NCBI RefSeq assembly: GCF_013449735.1
Contig: NZ_JACBNY010000002.1
Location: 1-64,000 of the forward strand
DNA length: 64,000 nt
Direction of reading: 5' to 3'
From: Pseudolactococcus laudensis
GTDB lineage: Bacteria; Bacillota; Bacilli; Lactobacillales; Streptococcaceae
In this document: positions 1 to 7,670 of the stretch, piece by piece
Numbering within the stretch: position 1 is the first letter of the stretch
Layout of the letters: every line of letters starts with the position of its first letter
Notes under the pieces: generated by a model
What the model was told of the DNA's origin: nothing
Seen by the model: only the letters and a program-made list of their open reading frames with translations
The model's database searches: none
Made by a program: the position numbers and the translations under genes

Positions 1-47
1 CTGTCTAAAATAAGAATAAACAGTCAAGTGGCGTCTGTAACATAAAG

Positions 48-88
48 AAAAACACAGTAGACTATGCTTAGTTTTCTGTGTTTTTTTC
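48..88 (+). terminator. Rho-independent terminator of a gene left of the window
   Basis: AAACACAG pairs with CTGTGTTT around a loop and is followed by a run of T. It lies 35 bases beyond the end of the minus-strand phosphatase gene, so it may also end that transcript, although the better T run is on the plus strand. Confidence 0.6.
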
Positions 89-122
89 TAATTTCATTTA
101 GAGGTGAATTAATTGGTAGTTA

Positions 123-638
123 TTAGAGGTGCCCTAAAGAGCAGTTACTTATTTTTCCGACTCGTTTAATGTTACTGGTGTGCTCCCAATGTCTATAAAA
201 ATTAGCGATTGCTGCACCGTGAGAAACTATTAGTATGTTGTCACCTGAACTATTTTTTGCAATCTCAGATATGGCACTAACAATTCTTTTTGTTAAGTCT
301 TGTTGAGATTCCCCGCCAAATTGAACAAAGAAATCGTTGTAAGGTAGGGGAGGATTCAGGTGTTCCCCTTCTCCTTCATAAGAGCCAAAATGCCATTCTC
401 GTAACTCTTTTAGACGTTTATAAGGAATATCCGTCAATATTTCAAGTGTATCGCTAGCTCTTTCAGAAGTTGAGGCATAAGCATCGTCAAATTGAATCTC
501 TAGTTCTTTTAAGTGGTCACGTGCCGCTATGGCTTGTTGAATGCCAGTAGTGGTAAGTGGAGAATCGCAAAAACCTTGTATTTTATGCTGTACGTTAAAT
601 AGCGTTTGTCCGTGTCTAGCTAAATAGATATTTTGCAT
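123..638 (-). CDS. Histidine phosphatase family protein (phosphoglycerate mutase-like)
   Basis: A cytosolic phosphatase/mutase of the histidine phosphatase superfamily; its substrate cannot be named. The N-terminus carries the signature LARHGQT (catalytic His in RHG, residues 8-10), and the second catalytic His is in LIVSHGAA near residue 140. At 171 residues it is shorter than typical members (about 190-230 residues): the protein stops soon after the NCSLGHL segment, where the last strand and helix would normally follow, so the C-terminus may be clipped. It is the last gene of a minus-strand unit behind the aldo/keto reductase and MerR genes, with 30 bases separating it from MerR. The start ATG follows a GGAGGAAGAT-like ribosome binding site. 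Confidence 0.8.
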   Translation of the reverse strand: MQNIYLARHGQTLFNVQHKIQGFCDSPLTTTGIQQAIAARDHLKELEIQFDDAYASTSERASDTLEILTDIPYKRLKELREWHFGSYEGEGEHLNPPLPYNDFFVQFGGESQQDLTKRIVSAISEIAKNSSGDNILIVSHGAAIANFYRHWEHTSNIKRVGKISNCSLGHL

Positions 639-668
639 CTATCTTCCTCCGATATAAGATGAGTAGCA

Positions 669-1040
669 TTATAGGTTATTTTCAGCATTGATCATATGTG
701 TGTCGTAATTATCAATTTTCCATTCCAAGTAATCTCTAGCCTTAATCGTTTCATCAATTTTATCATTTAATTTTTCGATTGCCTCGGCAAGAATAGCTTT
801 TCTCGCTAGCACTGTGGATGAATCATTTTCAAATACGAGAGACACATAATCTTTTAACAGTTCAATACCTAATCCTGCCTGTCTCATTGTTTTGGCAAAA
901 ATAATCTGATTGATATTTCGTTCGTTAAATTTCCGAATACCATTCAAACGTTTAATTGGCATAATAAGACCGATTTTTTCGTAATATCGAATGGTATCAA
1001 TTGATACACCAGTCATTTCAGATGCTTTCTTAATATTCAA
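669..1040 (-). CDS. MerR family transcriptional regulator
   Basis: A DNA-binding regulator of 123 residues. Residues 1-70 form the MerR winged helix: MNIKKASEMTG, then SIDTIRYYEKIGLI, the classic recognition region. The remainder is a dimerisation coiled coil with no obvious metal-binding cysteines, so it resembles the AdhR/NmlR-like group that answers to aldehydes or electrophiles rather than a metal sensor. The gene begins 2 bases after the aldo/keto reductase stop, so the two are co-transcribed. The 19-bp-spaced promoter at 1960-1990 with its central dyad is the expected target, so autoregulation of the operon is likely. The inducer is unknown. Confidence 0.9.
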   Translation of the reverse strand: MNIKKASEMTGVSIDTIRYYEKIGLIMPIKRLNGIRKFNERNINQIIFAKTMRQAGLGIELLKDYVSLVFENDSSTVLARKAILAEAIEKLNDKIDETIKARDYLEWKIDNYDTHMINAENNL

Positions 1041-1042
1041 GT

Positions 1043-1930
1043 CTATCCCCTCTTCATATCAGGCTTGTCTTTAATAATTCTGCCCATAAACCATTCTACC
1101 ATTTTGGGGTCTTTATGATCGAAAAATGCGGATGCTTTTTGATCAAGTGAGTGGATAGTCTGCATATCTTCATCACTTAATTCAAAGTCAAAAATATTGA
1201 AATTTTCTAACATACGATTTGGATTGGTTGATTTGGCAAGAACGACAACATCGCGTTGGATTAACCAGCGTAAAACAACTTGCCCGACAGATTTACCATA
1301 TTTAGCACCAATGTTAGATAGGATTGGGTCTGTAAATAAATTGTTTCGGCCTTCTGCAAATGGCGCCCATGCCTCTGGCTGAATATTGTATTTATGGTGC
1401 CAGTCTAAATCTTCTACGCGTTGATGCCACGGATTGATTTCAATTTGGTTGATTTGTGGTAGACCGACATCGTTCATTTGGGCAAATTCAATCAGCTTGC
1501 CTGAATCAAAATTTGAAACGCCTATAGACTTAATTTTGCCATTATGTTGTGCTTTTCCTAAGGCACGATAAGCACCATAAATATCCCCATATGGTTGATG
1601 GAGTAAAAACAAATCAATATAGTCAAGTCCAAGTCTATCAAGAGAGCCTTCAATTGCTTGTGCAGCAGTCTGCTCGTTGAACACATTATTTACGAATAAT
1701 TTAGTTGTAATAAGCAATTCTTTTCGCGTTACAATACCGTCATCAATAGCGCGCTTAATACCTTGTCCGGTTTCAGTTTCATTATGATATGAAATAGCTG
1801 TATCAATCAAACGATAGCCCACTTTTATAGCCTCATATACAGATTTAGCAGTTTCTTCATTTGGAATTTGGTAAACACCAAATCCGAGTTGAGGCATTTT
1901 TTCTCCATTGTTTAGCGTTATTTCTTTCAT
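1043..1930 (-). CDS. Aldo/keto reductase (NADPH-dependent)
   Basis: An aldo/keto reductase of 295 residues that reduces carbonyl compounds with NAD(P)H in the cytosol; the physiological substrate is not evident. The full (beta/alpha)8 pattern is present: GYRLIDTAISYHNE holds the catalytic Asp and Tyr, LLITTKLF the Lys, and LLHQPYG the His. GVSNF and the C-terminal VVLAKSTNPNRMLEN stretch form the cofactor site. It is the first gene of the minus-strand operon with merR, which supports a role in aldehyde or electrophile detoxification (inference). A strong ribosome binding site (AGAAAGGAAGG) precedes the ATG, and a MerR-type promoter lies 30 bases further upstream. Confidence 0.92.
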   Translation of the reverse strand: MKEITLNNGEKMPQLGFGVYQIPNEETAKSVYEAIKVGYRLIDTAISYHNETETGQGIKRAIDDGIVTRKELLITTKLFVNNVFNEQTAAQAIEGSLDRLGLDYIDLFLLHQPYGDIYGAYRALGKAQHNGKIKSIGVSNFDSGKLIEFAQMNDVGLPQINQIEINPWHQRVEDLDWHHKYNIQPEAWAPFAEGRNNLFTDPILSNIGAKYGKSVGQVVLRWLIQRDVVVLAKSTNPNRMLENFNIFDFELSDEDMQTIHSLDQKASAFFDHKDPKMVEWFMGRIIKDKPDMKRG

Positions 1931-1959
1931 TTTTAGATCCTTCCTTTCTGACTATTTTT

Positions 1960-1990
1960 AGTTTAACACCTTGAGTGCACTCTAGGTCAA
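1960..1990 (-). promoter_or_regulatory. MerR-type promoter with 19-bp spacer and operator dyad
   Basis: On the minus strand TTGACC (1990-1985) and TAAACT (1965-1960) are separated by 19 bp, the over-long spacer that MerR activators untwist. The spacer contains the dyad ACCTAGAGTG/CACTCAAGGT (1968-1987), complementary at all but one position. It drives the reductase-merR-phosphatase operon. Confidence 0.8.
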
Positions 1991-2058
1991 GCAAAAATGT
2001 TTCAAAATTATAAGACAAGATGATAAGATGTCTCTAAAGAGTTTGGCATCTCAATTTA

Positions 2059-2067
2059 TGTTATAAT
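2059..2067 (+). promoter_or_regulatory. Extended -10 promoter for the DUF3013 gene
   Basis: TG-T-TATAAT, an extended -10 element about 118 bases before the start codon. No good -35 is seen. Confidence 0.5.
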
Positions 2068-2184
2068 TATGTCATAGCATTTTATAAAGTTGCAAGCAAT
2101 TCAGTGTGTTAGATGGCATTTTTCATACGTTCAAAATTGTTTGGCTTAACAATAAAAGATAAGAAGTTCAATTAAAGGAGAAAT

Positions 2185-2655
2185 ATGTCAAAGTATGGTT
2201 TTTTAGATGTGTTAGACAAGGCTTTAGCAAAAGATTTTACATACGATTACGAAATTAACTGGGATAAGAAAAACCATGTGGTGGAGATTTTTTATCTATT
2301 AGATGTTGAGAATCCAGGCGTTGCTGTTACGGATACAGAAGATGATACACAGGCCTCAAGTGAGAATATTTCATTTGAAGATGCGGTTGTCTTTTATAAT
2401 CCAGAAAAATCTAAAATTGCAGTTGAAGAGTATCTGGCTAGTTTTCCTTATGAGCCTAAAAAAGGCTTGTCACAAGAATTTGTGACATATTTTGTAGCGT
2501 TTTTGCAAGAAACAGCAGACAATGAATTAGATGCATTGACCGACTTTTTAAGTTCTGATGCTGCAGAATTTGCAGGAACATTTGATTTAGAAAGCTTTGA
2601 AAAAGGCCGCGCATCTTTAGTAGAGAAAACATTCTTTGCGTATCCGAGATATTAA
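2185..2655 (+). CDS. DUF3013 family protein
   Basis: A 156-residue acidic cytosolic protein recognised as the DUF3013 family common in streptococci and lactococci. No catalytic motif is known or visible. It opens MSKYGFLDVLDKAL, continues with alternating strands and acidic stretches (VTDTEDDTQASSE), and ends FFAYPRY. The start follows AAAGGAGAAAT. The family is usually found near prmA/rsmE as here, but no function can be inferred from that alone. Confidence 0.8.
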   Translation: MSKYGFLDVLDKALAKDFTYDYEINWDKKNHVVEIFYLLDVENPGVAVTDTEDDTQASSENISFEDAVVFYNPEKSKIAVEEYLASFPYEPKKGLSQEFVTYFVAFLQETADNELDALTDFLSSDAAEFAGTFDLESFEKGRASLVEKTFFAYPRY

Positions 2656-2674
2656 TATTAGGAGAAGATGATTG

Positions 2675-3103
2675 ATGAAAAAAATAACAGGTTTATTGGC
2701 TATTTTGTTAGTAGTCATTATCACGATAACAGCTTGTGGTGGTAAAAAGTCGGAATCTAAAAAAACATCAAGTTCTTCAAAAACTAAGGTGAGTAAGACT
2801 GTCTCAAAAACGAGCCAATCTTCGGAAACGACTGGCAGTGAGATTACATCATCTGCATCAGAGTCAACATCAACTCCAGAACATTTACATGGAGAAGCTG
2901 AAGAAAGTCAGTGGTCTCAGCAGTCTAGTGAGGCTGCCAAAGTGATGACTGTTGCAGAGGCAAGACAAACTTTGCGTGAGCTGAATATCAACGATGGTAA
3001 TTTTTCAAATGCCGATATCAACAAGTATATCTTGGAAGCGAAAGCAGCAGGTCAAGAATTTGGGCCTTATATGGTCGCACAAGGCTTTGATGCCTTAAAC
3101 TAA
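2675..3103 (+). CDS. Small lipoprotein with Ser/Thr-rich linker
   Basis: A predicted membrane-anchored lipoprotein of 142 residues. The start chosen is ATG at 2675; a TTG three bases earlier is in frame but less likely. MKKITGLLAILLVVIITITACGG gives a signal peptide with lipobox ITAC and Cys about residue 21. Residues about 24-85 are a low-complexity Ser/Thr/Lys/Glu linker, as in wall-spanning tethers. The C-terminal 50 residues (MTVAEARQTLRELNIND onward) form a compact helical domain of unknown function. It lies 19 bases after the DUF3013 gene with a GGAGAAG ribosome site, so the two are probably co-transcribed. Confidence 0.75.
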   Translation: MKKITGLLAILLVVIITITACGGKKSESKKTSSSSKTKVSKTVSKTSQSSETTGSEITSSASESTSTPEHLHGEAEESQWSQQSSEAAKVMTVAEARQTLRELNINDGNFSNADINKYILEAKAAGQEFGPYMVAQGFDALN

Positions 3104-3105
3104 AG

Positions 3106-3124
3106 AGCGAGTTATCGCTTTTTT
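3106..3124 (+). terminator. Weak Rho-independent terminator
   Basis: AGCGA-GTTA-TCGCT followed by six T, just after the lipoprotein stop. The stem is only 5 bp, so partial readthrough into prmA is possible. Confidence 0.55.
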
Positions 3125-3196
3125 GTGTCAATCAATACTGACTAATCAATTAATAAAAAATATCACTTAAACGACTTGAAGAAATGAGTAAAAACA

Positions 3197-4153
3197 ATGA
3201 ATAACTGGAATGAATTATCAGTCAAGGTTTCACGTGAAACCGAAGATGCTGTCAGCAATATTTTAATCGATGCTGGCGCACAAGGCGTTGCCATTGAAGA
3301 CACGCAGGATTATCTAGATAATCTGGACAAATTTGGGGAAATTTTACCTGAAATTGAGCAGCTAGAAACGGTTATCATCAAAGCCTACTATCCAGAAAAC
3401 CTTTCAATTATTGAGATTGCGGAAAGTGTCAAAGCACAGATTTCAGGTCTTCTTGCCTTTGATCTCAATCCTGGGGACTTTACTGTCACCACACAAAGTC
3501 TAGCTGAAAATGACTGGTCAGATAGTTGGAAACAGTACTTCTTACCGACTAGGATTTCCCACGGCCTAACCATTGTTCCGTCTTGGACAGATTACGCACC
3601 AGCATCTGCCGATGAAAAAATCATCCGCTTGGATCCGGGCATGGCTTTTGGGACAGGGACGCACCCAACGACCAAACTCTCTTTGTTTGCCTTGGAGCAG
3701 ACCTTGCGGGGTGGTGAGACTTTGCTAGATGTTGGCACTGGTTCAGGCGTTTTGTCTATCGCTGCGCATCTCCTAGGGGCTCAAAACATCCATGCTTTCG
3801 ATCTGGATGATGTGGCGGTGAAAGTTGCCGAAGAAAATATCCAGCTCAATCCTGATATGACGAACATCATCGTCAAACCAGGAGACTTACTCCAAAACGT
3901 GACGATTAAAGCGCATGTCATCGTTGCTAATATCCTAGCTGACATTCTCATGAACGTCATTGACGATGCTTACAACCTCCTATATGACGGTGGATTTCTG
4001 ATTATGAGCGGTATTATTGATAGTAAATCCCAGATGATTCTGGATAAATGTCATGCGGCTGGTTTCGCCCTTGTGACGCGGATGCAGCAGGGCGAGTGGC
4101 ACTGTGTTATTTTACAGAAAGCAGACGACGACGCTAGTGTTATCGGAGGATAA
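3197..4153 (+). CDS. prmA: Ribosomal protein L11 methyltransferase
   Basis: PrmA trimethylates lysines and the N-terminus of ribosomal protein L11 using S-adenosylmethionine. The 318-residue length is typical. An N-terminal substrate-recognition domain ([21 protein letters not shown]) is followed by the Rossmann methyltransferase with [14 protein letters not shown] (motif I), HAFDLDD, and NILADIL near residues 240-250, equivalent to the NxLA motif of the family. The gene is followed after 6 bases by rsmE, a pair conserved in Firmicutes. The ribosome binding site is poor (GAAGAAATGAG). Confidence 0.95.
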   Translation: MNNWNELSVKVSRETEDAVSNILIDAGAQGVAIEDTQDYLDNLDKFGEILPEIEQLETVIIKAYYPENLSIIEIAESVKAQISGLLAFDLNPGDFTVTTQSLAENDWSDSWKQYFLPTRISHGLTIVPSWTDYAPASADEKIIRLDPGMAFGTGTHPTTKLSLFALEQTLRGGETLLDVGTGSGVLSIAAHLLGAQNIHAFDLDDVAVKVAEENIQLNPDMTNIIVKPGDLLQNVTIKAHVIVANILADILMNVIDDAYNLLYDGGFLIMSGIIDSKSQMILDKCHAAGFALVTRMQQGEWHCVILQKADDDASVIGG

Positions 4154-4159
4154 GCGCAG

Positions 4160-4906
4160 ATGCAACAGTATTTTTTGAACCAAAACTGCCCAGAGATCGG
4201 CGCTACTTTTAGTCTTGAGAAAGCAGATAGCCACCACCTCTTCACCGTCATGCGTGCGCAGGCGGAAGAAAAAGTTCAGGTCGTCTTTTCCGATCAAACC
4301 CTCACTTTGGCTGAGGTTAATGGTGATCAGGCGACTTTGACCCTGCTCGAAACTTTAGCAAGAACAGTAGAGCTACCCTTAGGCGTGACGATTGCTGTGG
4401 GACTTCCTAAAAGCGATAAATTAGAGTTTATCACGCAGAAAACGACTGAACTCGGGGCGCAAGCCATTCTAGCCTACCCAGCGCAATGGTCAGTGACCAA
4501 ACTTGATGCTAAGAAGGCCGCAAAAAAACAAGAGCGACTACAAAAAATAGCCAAGAGTGCAGCGGAACAGTCCAAGCGTCTGATGATTCCTAAGACAGAG
4601 ATTTTGGGCAATCTCAAAGCCTTGACTGACCTGTTTGATCAATATGATCAAGTTCTGATTGCTTATGAAGAATCAGCTAAAGCAGGTGAAACAGCAGCCT
4701 TTGTTGACAGATTATCACAGTTGCAGTCAGGTCAAAACCTGCTTGTTATTTTTGGTCCCGAAGGTGGCTTATCACCAGAGGAGATAGAAACTTTCACACA
4801 ACTCGGAGCTGTTAAAATCGGTCTGGGGCCGCGGATTATGCGTGCGGAGACAGCACCCTTGTATGTCTTATCTGCTATTTCTTTTTATACGGAATTAATG
4901 AAATAA
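4160..4906 (+). CDS. rsmE: 16S rRNA (uracil1498-N3)-methyltransferase
   Basis: RsmE methylates N3 of U1498 in 16S rRNA. The 248-residue protein has an N-terminal PUA-like domain and a C-terminal SPOUT trefoil-knot domain with the diagnostic IFGPEGGLSPEE and LGPRIMRAETAPLYVLS segments that bind AdoMet. It is cotranscribed with prmA (6-base gap) and ends at a strong terminator. Confidence 0.95.
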   Translation: MQQYFLNQNCPEIGATFSLEKADSHHLFTVMRAQAEEKVQVVFSDQTLTLAEVNGDQATLTLLETLARTVELPLGVTIAVGLPKSDKLEFITQKTTELGAQAILAYPAQWSVTKLDAKKAAKKQERLQKIAKSAAEQSKRLMIPKTEILGNLKALTDLFDQYDQVLIAYEESAKAGETAAFVDRLSQLQSGQNLLVIFGPEGGLSPEEIETFTQLGAVKIGLGPRIMRAETAPLYVLSAISFYTELMK

Positions 4907-4947
4907 ACACATTTAGGATAGTATCTGCTATTCTAAATGTGTTTTTA
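4907..4947 (+). terminator. Rho-independent terminator of prmA-rsmE
   Basis: A 15-bp stem (ACACATTTAGGATAG with CTATTCTAAATGTGT, one G-T pair) around a 6-base loop, followed by T5. It starts directly after the rsmE stop. Confidence 0.9.
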
Positions 4948-5046
4948 ATTTCACAAATATTTGAAAACGCATACATATAATGATATGATTTAAGTTAAGA
5001 AAATTAGTTTATTGTTTGGGGGACTGATTAATAGGGAGTTGTAATT

Positions 5047-5886
5047 ATGAATTTTAGGGAACTAGGGACGCTTTATAAGAAAGTACGTCAGTCACGAGGA
5101 TATAGTATTAACGATGTTACAAGTGATTATTTGAATAAAAGTCAAATATCGAAGTTTGAAAACGGTAATTCGATGCTTTTGTTAGATGGTTTTATGCATG
5201 CTGTTGACGGGCTTAATATGACGATGAGCGAATTTTTCTTGTCTGTTGGGAATTTTGAGGCGGGTAGTTCACATATAAGTGGGGAAAAGTTACGAGATTT
5301 AATAAATAGTCAAGATGTAGACGGACTAAAAAAGTTGATAGTCCAAAAACCACGAACAAATGATAAAAACATTTTTAATATCAAAGTCAAATGCGCCATT
5401 CGAGAATTATCAGGGGAAAATTTTCTGACAGATGAAGATTGCCAGTTTGTTGATAAATATCTGACTGACTGTGAAGAATGGACGATGTTTGAAACCAATG
5501 TTTTTAGCATGTGTTTAGAAGCCTTAGATACGGATTTGGCTTATCAATTAGGATTACAATTAATCGAAAAAAATAATTTTTATAAAATATTGCCTTATAA
5601 TGCTCAAATCGTCAAAAGGACGCTTGTGAATGTCTATGTTTACATGATACTTCGTGGACGTTTCGTGTATGCAGGTAAACTTGAAAAGAAAATTGATCGT
5701 CTCATAAACTCAAGTGATACAGATGAAAAAATTGTTATTCAGATTTTTAAGAAGTTTTCAAAATATCGGCAAGAAGAAAATTTAGAACTTTTATCGGAGA
5801 TTGTTAGAGATATTCAGAATTTAAAGGACTTAGGAGCGCAAGGACTAGCGGAAAGGTTCGAAATTTTCTTGTTTAATGATAAATAA
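5047..5886 (+). CDS. Rgg/GadR/MutR family transcriptional regulator
   Basis: A cytosolic, probably peptide-responsive regulator of 279 residues. Residues 1-66 are a Cro-type helix-turn-helix (LGTLYKKVRQSRGYSI, then LNKSQISKFENGNSML), followed by the all-helical repeat domain that binds signalling peptides in Rgg/ComR/RopB proteins. Rgg regulators generally control an adjacent exported-peptide or bacteriocin locus. Here a 14-codon gene converges on it, and an exported peptide plus ABC transporter follow. It is flanked by strong terminators on both sides, so it forms its own transcript. That the mini-gene peptide is its ligand is inference. Confidence 0.9.
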   Translation: MNFRELGTLYKKVRQSRGYSINDVTSDYLNKSQISKFENGNSMLLLDGFMHAVDGLNMTMSEFFLSVGNFEAGSSHISGEKLRDLINSQDVDGLKKLIVQKPRTNDKNIFNIKVKCAIRELSGENFLTDEDCQFVDKYLTDCEEWTMFETNVFSMCLEALDTDLAYQLGLQLIEKNNFYKILPYNAQIVKRTLVNVYVYMILRGRFVYAGKLEKKIDRLINSSDTDEKIVIQIFKKFSKYRQEENLELLSEIVRDIQNLKDLGAQGLAERFEIFLFNDK

Positions 5887-5889
5887 AAA

Positions 5890-5930
5890 ATTGCAACAAA
5901 GTCGAAAATAAAACCTTGTTGCAATCTTTT
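5890..5930. terminator. Bidirectional terminator between rgg and the convergent mini-gene
   Basis: ATTGCAACAA (5890-5899) pairs with TTGTTGCAAT (5916-5925). The plus strand continues CTTTT; the minus strand continues into six T, so it can end both rgg and the 14-codon gene. Confidence 0.8.
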
Positions 5931-5931
5931 G

Positions 5932-5976
5932 TTAGCTACCCCAGTTTCCTAAAAGCCCACGAAGAAAATCGAACAT
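5932..5976 (-). CDS. 14-residue peptide mini-gene, candidate Rgg signal peptide
   Basis: ATG to TAA encodes MFDFLRGLLGNWGS. Everything a gene needs is present: AGGAGG (5989-5984) 7 bases before the ATG, an extended -10 (TGG-TAAAAT, 6012-6004), and a terminator immediately after the stop. The peptide is hydrophobic and aromatic with one Arg, one Asp and no signal sequence, like the leaderless peptides sensed by some Rgg proteins (established for RopB) or like a small membrane-active peptide. It does not carry the DIIIVGG ending of classic SHP peptides or the WW motif of ComS. Function is inferred only from position beside rgg. Confidence 0.6.
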   Translation of the reverse strand: MFDFLRGLLGNWGS

Positions 5977-6003
5977 AAGTGTACCTCCTAATTTGATAGG
6001 TTT

Positions 6004-6012
6004 ATTTTACCA
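6004..6012 (-). promoter_or_regulatory. Extended -10 promoter of the mini-gene
   Basis: Minus-strand TG-G-TAAAAT, 28 bases before the ATG. The inverted repeat at 6036-6087 sits immediately upstream, where an activator could bind. Confidence 0.5.
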
Positions 6013-6035
6013 AATTTTAAAGGGGCGAAACAGAG

Positions 6036-6087
6036 AGTTTCTAACTAGCAACACTCTATTGATAGAAAGTGTTGCTAGTTAGAAACT
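6036..6087. repeat. Perfect 20-bp inverted repeat, possible Rgg operator
   Basis: AGTTTCTAACTAGCAACACT (6036-6055) is exactly reverse-complemented at 6068-6087, with a 12-base centre that itself contains CTAT/ATAG. It lies between two divergent transcription units (mini-gene and exported peptide) and lacks a T run on either side, so it is not an ordinary terminator. The right half plus 5 more bases recurs at 8333-8359. Confidence 0.85.
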
Positions 6088-6200
6088 TTGCGCAGAGGTG
6101 TATTTAGTTTGATACAATTGCTTTGTAAGTTTAGTTCGAACGATTTACGAGAAATTGAACAAGAATGACATTTAAATTTTTGTTGGAAAGGAGGGAAGTA

Positions 6201-6476
6201 ATGATTAAAAAAATGAAGAAGAATGGCTTATTGCTTGCGATTGTTATAACTTTGTTTGGTTTAGGTGCAAAAAGTGTTGTATCAGCCTATCAAATAGCCA
6301 CAGTTGCGAATACTCGGCACGAAGTCTGGTATGTTTACGGTGGTTCAAAAACGACTTATACATATCGGCAATTAACTTTCAGAAGTAATTTTAGTTTCTA
6401 TGTCTCAGCACCTGTACGTCGTGACGAAGGCATAAATCCAGGTTACCTTTATACGTATCGCTATACAGTTAATTAA
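6201..6476 (+). CDS. Small exported peptide, bacteriocin-like
   Basis: A 91-residue precursor. The ATG at 6201 is chosen because AAAGGAGGGAAG stands just before it; an in-frame ATG at 6165 has no such site. Residues 1-29 are a Sec signal peptide (MIKKMKKNGLLLAIVITLFG, cleavage likely after VVSA). The mature part of about 62 residues has no cysteine and is rich in Tyr, Thr, Ser and Arg (HEVWYVYGGSKTTYTYRQ), suggesting a beta-rich secreted peptide. Size, signal and neighbouring ABC transporter recall lactococcin 972-type loci, but sequence similarity to that family is not evident to me. It precedes the ABC genes by 57 bases. Confidence 0.65.
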   Translation: MIKKMKKNGLLLAIVITLFGLGAKSVVSAYQIATVANTRHEVWYVYGGSKTTYTYRQLTFRSNFSFYVSAPVRRDEGINPGYLYTYRYTVN

Positions 6477-6533
6477 AAAACTAACGTAGGGGCTATGCTT
6501 GTAGTCTCTATGTTTCATTTGATAGGATAAAAC

Positions 6534-7670
6534 ATGACATTATTTTACTTTGAACTCAAACGATTCATAAAAAATCCCAAAAATAAAATTTGTTTAGCAC
6601 TGCTCGCCCTTATTTTTTTTGGATTGTTTGTCATGGAGCAAACAACTTTTAAGCAAAAGTTTTCAGAAGTAAATTTAGTTATGACTAGAGAAAACTTGCA
6701 ACAAACAAAACATTGGGTAGAGAATTTGCAAAACCAAGCCAAATTAAATCCAGATGATAAAGAGACAGCTCAAGCTTTATTGGTTGCTCAAGAAAATGTC
6801 AAAATTTTCTCAAGTCAACTTTCAGCTCTAGAGAAGAAAGATTTTGATAAGTTTGCTGAGTTAAATAATCAACAGAATAGCGCGCAGCTAAAGCTAATAC
6901 CTCAAAAAGATTCAGATGAATATAGAAGTCTAGTATCGAATATCAAGTATTACGAAGCCGTGAAAGCAGTCAATGGTAAAATGAGTGCTACTACAAACGA
7001 TACGAGTGAATCGGCATTTAAAGTTGGTTATTCAGCGGTCGCTTGGTTATCATCAACAGCTATCTTTGTTTTAATCACAGTCTTAATCGCAGATACTGTC
7101 AGCAGTGAGATTGAAAGTTCACAAATCAGATTTTACCAATTAATAGGCGGTCGTAAATTTAAACATCTACTGTTAAAATTAGGGGTTCCGATACTCAGTG
7201 TCCTCTCAGTAACTTTTATCAGCTTTTTTTGTCAGTACTTGATAAAAGGTGCGATGAATAGTTTTGGCACATGGCGGTACCCCTACTTGATGGCAGATGG
7301 GACAATTCAACCAATCTGGCAAGTTAGTCTCAAAGCAGTGTTAGTATTCGTCGTTGCACTCATTTTTATCGGTAGTTTGGGACAACTCCTAGCGCTCATT
7401 TTCAAGAAAAGTTTGGTTGTGATTGGTTTGATAGTTGTTTGCTTGACTGGATTTCTGACTTTGGCGCAAGAAGAATGGTTTCAGTTGATTAAAAAATTTC
7501 TGCCTTTTGAGTATTTGGGCTATGGTCAGATTATTAACGATGCTAAAATTTTGCCCAACAATGCTTTGATAATCGGTCTCATTTATTTAGTGAGTTTGAG
7601 CCTTCTTTTTATCGTTACTTCAGGCTATCTTTATCAACATTACCATTATCGGAAAGTAGGGAGATCATGA
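6534..7670 (+). CDS. ABC-2 type membrane permease of the peptide locus
   Basis: A 378-residue integral membrane protein. One membrane helix near residues 18-36 is followed by an external domain of about 130 residues rich in Gln, Asn and Lys, then about five helices from residue 165 (VAWLSSTAIFVLITVLIADTV) to the end (GLIYLVSLSLLFIVTSGYLY). This is the layout of permeases of bacteriocin-immunity or export ABC systems. Its stop overlaps the start of the ATPase gene by 4 bases, so the two are translationally coupled. Whether it exports the upstream peptide or protects against it is unknown. Confidence 0.75.
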   Translation: MTLFYFELKRFIKNPKNKICLALLALIFFGLFVMEQTTFKQKFSEVNLVMTRENLQQTKHWVENLQNQAKLNPDDKETAQALLVAQENVKIFSSQLSALEKKDFDKFAELNNQQNSAQLKLIPQKDSDEYRSLVSNIKYYEAVKAVNGKMSATTNDTSESAFKVGYSAVAWLSSTAIFVLITVLIADTVSSEIESSQIRFYQLIGGRKFKHLLLKLGVPILSVLSVTFISFFCQYLIKGAMNSFGTWRYPYLMADGTIQPIWQVSLKAVLVFVVALIFIGSLGQLLALIFKKSLVVIGLIVVCLTGFLTLAQEEWFQLIKKFLPFEYLGYGQIINDAKILPNNALIIGLIYLVSLSLLFIVTSGYLYQHYHYRKVGRS

